From Hamadaea flava (GTDB lineage Bacteria; Actinomycetota; Actinomycetes; Mycobacteriales; Micromonosporaceae): 64,000 bases of DNA. This document shows positions 59,618-64,000 of the stretch, in pieces. The DNA is taken from the NCBI RefSeq assembly GCF_024172085.1, contig NZ_JAMZDZ010000001.1, positions 3,782,001 through 3,846,000 on the forward strand. The letters run 5' to 3'. Under the pieces are notes generated by a model, which saw only the letters and a list, made by a program, of their open reading frames with translations, had not been told where the DNA came from and made no database searches. Each line of letters begins with the position of its first letter. The first letter of the stretch is position 1. A program made the position numbers and the translations under genes.

Positions 59618-60639
59618 TGAGTCTCGTTCAGGATCTCGGCGACCAGCTCCGGATCGTCCGAGAAGACCTGCCCATCGCCGAGGTACGCGCGGCGGCCGAA
59701 CGACTGCGGATGGCCGGCGGGCTGCTCGCCTGGGTCATGCACGCCACCGGCGACCCGCAGCGCGTACCGCAGTTGGGCGGGGCGGCCGACCGCCTCGAAT
59801 CCGCCGCCGGCCTGATGCGTTCGGCGCACGACGCGCTCGACGCGTACGCGTTGGCGCTGGGTCTGGCCGCGGACTCGGTGGGGACCGCGCAGCCATGGGG
59901 CGCCGGCGCACCCTTGGTGCCGACCCAGGGCCGCTCGGCCGACGTGCCGCTGAGCGACTGGTGGGCCGAGCGCGTCCGCACGCTGGCCGCCCGGGACACG
60001 CTCGACGACCTGATCACCTCGGGCAGCACGGAGGACCGGACCGTGCCGGCGGTGCCGGATCGAGGCACCTCACTTCGTTCCGCTGACGATCCGGCGGCGA
60101 CGAGCGTAGACCTCTTGCGCCGCTGCGTCTCCGCGACGCTCGACGAACGCCCGGCCAAGCTGCACCGCGAGCTGGGCTCGGCCGGCCCGGCCGTGGGTCT
60201 CGGCCTCGCCGCGGTCGCCCCGCCCCTGCTGCGGCACCTCGCGGCGGAGCTGGTCGGGCACCCGCCGCGGCTCGAAGATCTGGCGAGGGTACGCCGAGCG
60301 GCCCTGGTCCACACCGGACTGCTGCCGGAGCTGCCCGCGGAGGCGGGCGAGGAGATCGTCGCCCGGATCTGTCACGCGACCCCGCAGCGGCGGACCGAAG
60401 GCTCACCCACGCATCCGGTCGACGCCGCGGCCGCCGTGGTGCTGATCACCGCCGGATTGCTGGCCGCCACCGGCCGGGGCGCGAGCGAACTGCACGCCGT
60501 CGTCGAGGAGGAGCAGCGTCGCCGTAACGCCGCTGCCGACTCGACGATGCGCCGGGCCCTGCGCGTGGGCGACCCGACGCGTCGCCGCAGCGCGGTCGAC
60601 GCGCTCGCCGACGAGACGCCGGTGGGCGGTGCCTCCTGA
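59617..60639 (+). CDS. Helical partner protein of the FtsK cassette
   Basis: 340 aa from ATG 59617; the frame upstream overlaps the small protein and is not used. Residues about 1-95 are helical ('LPIAEVRAAAERLRMAGGLL', 'AADRLESAAGLMRSAHDALD'). A linker with SDWWAERVRTL follows, then a second Ala/Leu-rich helical half to the end (DSTMRRALRVGD). No catalytic motif, signal peptide or membrane helix. It overlaps the ATPase gene by 11 bp, so it is probably a stable partner of that ATPase. Function unknown. Confidence 0.7.
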   Translation: MSLVQDLGDQLRIVREDLPIAEVRAAAERLRMAGGLLAWVMHATGDPQRVPQLGGAADRLESAAGLMRSAHDALDAYALALGLAADSVGTAQPWGAGAPLVPTQGRSADVPLSDWWAERVRTLAARDTLDDLITSGSTEDRTVPAVPDRGTSLRSADDPAATSVDLLRRCVSATLDERPAKLHRELGSAGPAVGLGLAAVAPPLLRHLAAELVGHPPRLEDLARVRRAALVHTGLLPELPAEAGEEIVARICHATPQRRTEGSPTHPVDAAAAVVLITAGLLAATGRGASELHAVVEEEQRRRNAAADSTMRRALRVGDPTRRRSAVDALADETPVGGAS

Positions 60640-63262
60640 TTTCCCGCGGGGACCACTGGTCTCCGCAGTACGCCGGGAGCTCGCCGCCGCGCGGGCTGCC
60701 GCCCGCGCGGCGCTCATGGCGGCGACCGTCGCGCACGCCGAGGCGCAGGCGCAACGGGATGCGGTAGCCGGGCGGAGCCCGGAGCGCCATCGAGCACTGG
60801 AAGGCGAACGGGACGCCCTGATCCAGGCGGCGCAGGAGAAACTGCGCCGGGAGGCGGCCACCGTCACCGAAGCACTGTCGGCACTCGCGGGCACTGCGGC
60901 ACCGGGTGCGGCCGGACAGACCTGGCCTGCCTGGACGGCCACGCCCGGCGTACCGGGGCCTGGGCTGCTGCGCGCCGGCGTGATCGACCACGATCCGCCG
61001 TTGCCTGCGCTCCTGCCCGTCCTGGACGCGGCACACCTGGCCCTGGACGGACCCGATCCGTCCACCCTGGACGGCGTCATCGCCGGGCTGCTGCTTCGCA
61101 TGCTCGGCTCCGTCCCGGCCGGCGGCGTACGCCTCTGGATCTACGACCCGGGTCACCTGGGCGGCGCGCTGGCCGGCTTCGCACCCCTGGCCGCCGCCGA
61201 GATCACCACCTACGTCGGTCCCGGCGGGCTGTCGGCCACCCTCGACGAACTGGCCGCCCAGATCCAGCGCATCAACGAGACGGTCCTCGCCGGGGAACAC
61301 GCCAACGTGGCGGCGGCGGCTCGCGTACTGGGGCGGCGGCCGGAACCCTGGCGGGTGCTGGTGCTGCTCGCCGACTCCACCGACCTGTCGAGCGCCCAGC
61401 AGGCGCAGCTGGATCGCGTCGTCCGGGCGGGCGTCGCCGCCGGCGTCCACGTGATCAGCCGCGGGCTTCCGCTGCCCACTCGGGACGACGTCCAGACCGT
61501 CTCGGTCGTCGACGGGTGGGCCGCGCGGACCAGCCTGACCGGCGATCTGACCGTCCTGCTCGATCCGCCGCCACCGGCCGAACTGGTCACCGGCTTCGCC
61601 AAGGAGCTGGCCGCCGGGCCGCCGCCGGCCACGGTGGACGCCCTGCTCCCGGCCGAGTTCTGGACCGAGTCGTCGGCTCGGCGCCTGTGCGCGCCCATCG
61701 GCGAGGGCACCGAAGGCGACCTGGTCGAGCTGACCCTCGGCGACGATCCCCCGCACGCCCTGATCGGCGGCCCGTCCGGCTCCGGCAAGACCAACCTGCT
61801 CTACTGCTGGCTCGCCGGGCTCACCAGCCGATACTCCCCCGAGGAACTCGAACTCCATCTGCTCGACTTCAAGGAAGGCGTCTCGTTCGCGCGGTTCGCT
61901 CCCTCGCCGCGCGATCCGAGCTGGCTTCCCCAGGTACGCCTCGTCGGCGTGAACATCAACTCGGACCGTGAGTTCGGCCTGGCCCTGCTGCGTCATCTGG
62001 CCGCCGAGCTGAAGCGGCGGGCGTCGGCGGCCAAGAAGCACGAGGCCACCAAGCTGGCCGAGCTGCGCGCCGAGGACCCCGAGGGACACTGGCCCCGGAT
62101 CGTGGCCGTCATCGACGAGTTCCAGGTCCTGCTGGGCGAACGGGACGCGGTCACCACCGAGGCGGTCGCCCTGCTGGAAGACCTCGCCCGCCGAGGCCGG
62201 TCCCAGGGCATCCACCTCGTCCTGGCCAGCCAGGACGTGACCGGCATCGAGGCGCTGTGGGGCCGGTCGGCGCTGGTCGCCCAGTTCACGCTGCGGATCG
62301 CGTTGCCGAAGGCCCGCCGAATCCTGGCCGAGACCAACCTCGCCGCCGAACTCATCCCGCGTCATCACGCCGTCGTGAACGCCGACTCCGGCGCGGTCGG
62401 GGCGAACCAGATCGTCAAACTGCCCGACGCCGGAGACCGTACGCGCTGGCAGGAGATCCAGACGCAGTTCTGGACGCTGACCGACGCGCTGCTCGACCCG
62501 CCCCGGCTGTTCGACGGCGAAGCCGTGCCCGCCTTCCCGGTGCTGCCCGGTACGCCGCCCGACTTCGCCAAGGACGGCGCGGTCGCCCTGCTCGGCGAGA
62601 CCATCGACGTCGCCCGACGACCGGCGACGTTGCGCCTGACCCGCAGCCCTGGGCGCAATCTGGCCGTCCTCGGCACGCGTACGCCGGAAGCCTGCGCGAT
62701 CCTCACCTCGGCCGGGCTGACGCTGGCCCGCCAGCACGAGCCGGGAACGGCGGACTTCGTCGTCGCCTGCCTCGACCCGGACGCCCAGCCGGCCGCGAAG
62801 GCGCTCGCGGTCGAACTGCCCGGATGCGTCTGGCACGACGAGGACAGTCTGCTGCCGATGCTGACCCAGCTGGCCCAGCTGGACACCGACCGGCCCCGCT
62901 ACGTCTTCGTCTTCGCCCTCGACGCGGCCGCTCCGCAGCTCGCGGCGAAACGAGGGGTCGGCGAGCCGACCGGTCACGACCTGCTGCGCACCGTGCTGAA
63001 CCGGGGCCCCGAGCGGCGTACGCACCTGCTCGGCTGGTGGCGGTCGGTGCCCCGGCTCCGCGACGACCTCGGCGGCATCGCCGCCCGGCTCGACTCCATC
63101 GGCGCGTGGATCGCGTTGGACGTGCACGGTCAGGAGCTGGCCCCGCTGTCGGCGCAGCCCGGCGGCCCCGCCTGGTATCCCCGGCCGCACCGGGGGCTGT
63201 TCTTCGACCGGGCGACCCATCGCGCGCCGGAAATCCTCATCCCTTACGAGGTCGACCTGTGA
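60629..63262 (+). CDS. FtsK/SpoIIIE-family ATPase with degenerate flanking modules
   Basis: 877 aa from GTG 60629. Residues about 10-100 are coiled coil. About 110-350 resemble an FtsK module without Walker motifs ('[19 protein letters not shown]', '[19 protein letters not shown]'). About 365-600 are an active module: Walker [10 protein letters not shown] near 380-388, '[15 protein letters not shown]', Walker [10 protein letters not shown] near 494, and '[18 protein letters not shown]'. A third module, about 640-860, again lacks Walker motifs ('[20 protein letters not shown]'). No transmembrane helices. It differs from FtsK DNA translocases, which have a membrane domain and gamma domain, and recalls EccC. 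Confidence 0.86.
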   Translation: MPPDFPRGPLVSAVRRELAAARAAARAALMAATVAHAEAQAQRDAVAGRSPERHRALEGERDALIQAAQEKLRREAATVTEALSALAGTAAPGAAGQTWPAWTATPGVPGPGLLRAGVIDHDPPLPALLPVLDAAHLALDGPDPSTLDGVIAGLLLRMLGSVPAGGVRLWIYDPGHLGGALAGFAPLAAAEITTYVGPGGLSATLDELAAQIQRINETVLAGEHANVAAAARVLGRRPEPWRVLVLLADSTDLSSAQQAQLDRVVRAGVAAGVHVISRGLPLPTRDDVQTVSVVDGWAARTSLTGDLTVLLDPPPPAELVTGFAKELAAGPPPATVDALLPAEFWTESSARRLCAPIGEGTEGDLVELTLGDDPPHALIGGPSGSGKTNLLYCWLAGLTSRYSPEELELHLLDFKEGVSFARFAPSPRDPSWLPQVRLVGVNINSDREFGLALLRHLAAELKRRASAAKKHEATKLAELRAEDPEGHWPRIVAVIDEFQVLLGERDAVTTEAVALLEDLARRGRSQGIHLVLASQDVTGIEALWGRSALVAQFTLRIALPKARRILAETNLAAELIPRHHAVVNADSGAVGANQIVKLPDAGDRTRWQEIQTQFWTLTDALLDPPRLFDGEAVPAFPVLPGTPPDFAKDGAVALLGETIDVARRPATLRLTRSPGRNLAVLGTRTPEACAILTSAGLTLARQHEPGTADFVVACLDPDAQPAAKALAVELPGCVWHDEDSLLPMLTQLAQLDTDRPRYVFVFALDAAAPQLAAKRGVGEPTGHDLLRTVLNRGPERRTHLLGWWRSVPRLRDDLGGIAARLDSIGAWIALDVHGQELAPLSAQPGGPAWYPRPHRGLFFDRATHRAPEILIPYEVDL

Positions 63263-63882
63263 GCGCCACGGAATATCGTGCCCTGGTGGCCGAACTGGTC
63301 GCCGCGACCCGCCGCCGCGACGTCGCCGTCACGGCCGCCACACAGTCCTACCTGGACGGTGTAGCCGTCGTCGACCAGGACCTGGCCGCCGCCGGCCGGA
63401 TCCACCTGGCCTGCGCCGAAGTCGTGGCGACCCGGGAGGCCACCGTCGCCGACCTCGACGGCCAAGCCGACCGGATCTGGACCGAACTACTGGTGGGCCA
63501 TCGTTGGCGCGCGCGACGGGCAGGCCCGCTGCCGGCCCCCGCCGCCGGAGCGGGCACCGGCGACCCGGTCGCCCTCATCGCCTCCGCCGCCGCCCGCGTC
63601 GCCCGCGCTCGCCGTGGAGCCGAAGCACTTCCGTTGCCGCTGCTGCTCTCGCTCGCCCTCATCGGCGGCATCGGCGCGGTCGCCGTCGGCCTCCTGGCGG
63701 GCGGAGTCTCCGGTACGCCCTGGCTCAGCTGGCCGCTGTTCATGCTCGCCCCGTTCGCCGGTATCCCGTTCGCCGCCCGATGGGTGGACTACTGGGCGGC
63801 CACGCGCCTCGACACCGGCGCGATCGGGCTCACCGTGCTCGGCGGCATGCTCGCCACCTGCCTCGTCGCCGTCTTCCGCTGA
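63259..63882 (+). CDS. Coiled-coil membrane protein of the FtsK cassette
   Basis: 207 aa from GTG 63259 (GTGA overlap with the ATPase). The first 120 residues are charged and helical ('[20 protein letters not shown]'). The last 75 hold three hydrophobic helices ([20 protein letters not shown], then [15 protein letters not shown], then '[17 protein letters not shown]'). It is the only membrane part of the cassette and may tether the ATPase. No family is recognised. Confidence 0.7.
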   Translation: MSATEYRALVAELVAATRRRDVAVTAATQSYLDGVAVVDQDLAAAGRIHLACAEVVATREATVADLDGQADRIWTELLVGHRWRARRAGPLPAPAAGAGTGDPVALIASAAARVARARRGAEALPLPLLLSLALIGGIGAVAVGLLAGGVSGTPWLSWPLFMLAPFAGIPFAARWVDYWAATRLDTGAIGLTVLGGMLATCLVAVFR

Positions 63883-64000
63883 CGCGCTGCGTTGGCTGCG
63901 GCGTTGTGGGTGGGCGCTGCCGAAAAGCGCACCGAAGCGGAGGGGTGGCCGGCTCCGCGAGTCGACTTCAGTCGATTTCCATGATCAGCGGAAGAATCGC
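63883..64000. other. Right-edge region
   Basis: No complete gene. On the minus strand an open frame enters from the right edge and stops at 63968-63970, ending ...LPLIMEID. It could be the C-terminus of a gene lying mostly outside the window, but ten residues are too few to name. Confidence 0.25.

Noticed and set aside
60446-63220. 924-codon minus-strand open frame opposite the FtsK ATPase
   Set aside because: Low-complexity Gly/Arg/Gln sequence, while the plus strand has clear Walker motifs and coupled starts.
1-64000. tRNA, rRNA, cobalamin or other riboswitch
   Set aside because: No cloverleaf with CCA-end region, no rRNA-like stretch and no B12-box-like sequence upstream of the B12-related genes was recognised by eye.

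Overview
The window is very GC-rich DNA with dense coding, frequent GTG starts and many 1-4 bp gene overlaps. Diagnostic genes are nucS (actinobacterial non-canonical mismatch repair), crotonyl-CoA carboxylase/reductase, two adjacent DivIVA-like coiled-coil proteins of the Scy/FilP type, an F420-type (LLM) oxidoreductase and an LAxTG-type sorted surface protein. Together they indicate a filamentous actinomycete chromosome. The extreme recurrence of the octamer GCGTACGC and the style of the short intergenic hairpins suggest Micromonosporaceae, but that family-level call is inference. No tRNA, rRNA, CRISPR array, transposase or phage gene was seen.

Region 1 (1-11.5 kb) is short-chain acyl-CoA metabolism: the end of a methylmalonyl-CoA mutase large subunit, its chaperone MeaB, a thiolase, methylmalonyl-CoA epimerase and ccr. 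Among them sit an Asp23/Gls24 envelope-stress protein, a three-gene ABC exporter-like operon (two ATPases and a 1008-aa FtsX permease) and a DUF559 nuclease-like gene flanked by 36-bp direct repeats.

Region 2 (11.6-14.5 kb) has the two coiled-coil polarity/cytoskeletal proteins. Region 3 (14.5-41.9 kb) is a large exopolysaccharide/cell-surface glycan locus. It holds a PAP2 phosphatase, two acyltransferase-3 proteins, four glycosyltransferases, a GDP-mannose/UDP-glucose dehydrogenase, a FemAB/GNAT-like transferase, a polysaccharide deacetylase, Wzz-like and Wzy/O-antigen-ligase-like proteins and two Wzx flippases. It also holds a secreted beta-helix protein, a GH16 hydrolase, an asparagine-synthase-like enzyme and an unrecognised Cys-rich two-repeat protein. 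It ends in a modified-sugar module (two zinc-motif methyltransferases, a sugar epimerase, a sugar-1-phosphate nucleotidyltransferase and a PIG-L deacetylase). No initiating phosphoglycosyltransferase is visible.

Region 4 (41.9-59.3 kb) is mixed housekeeping and surface genes: alpha/beta hydrolases, a zinc-ribbon protein, a lipoprotein-like protein, a fused 3-hydroxyacyl-CoA dehydrogenase, a giant secreted sugar-dehydrogenase-like multidomain protein, an SDR, an aldehyde dehydrogenase, an HTH-membrane protein, nucS, DUF4126, an LAxTG surface protein and a divergent ArsR/MFS pair with a candidate operator.

Region 5 (59.3-63.9 kb) is a tight four-gene cassette: a small helical-hairpin protein, a helical partner, a large FtsK/SpoIIIE ATPase with apparently degenerate-active-degenerate modules, and a coiled-coil membrane protein. 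Its layout recalls a type VII secretion core without WXG100 or Ecc membrane genes. It is the best candidate here for an undescribed system.
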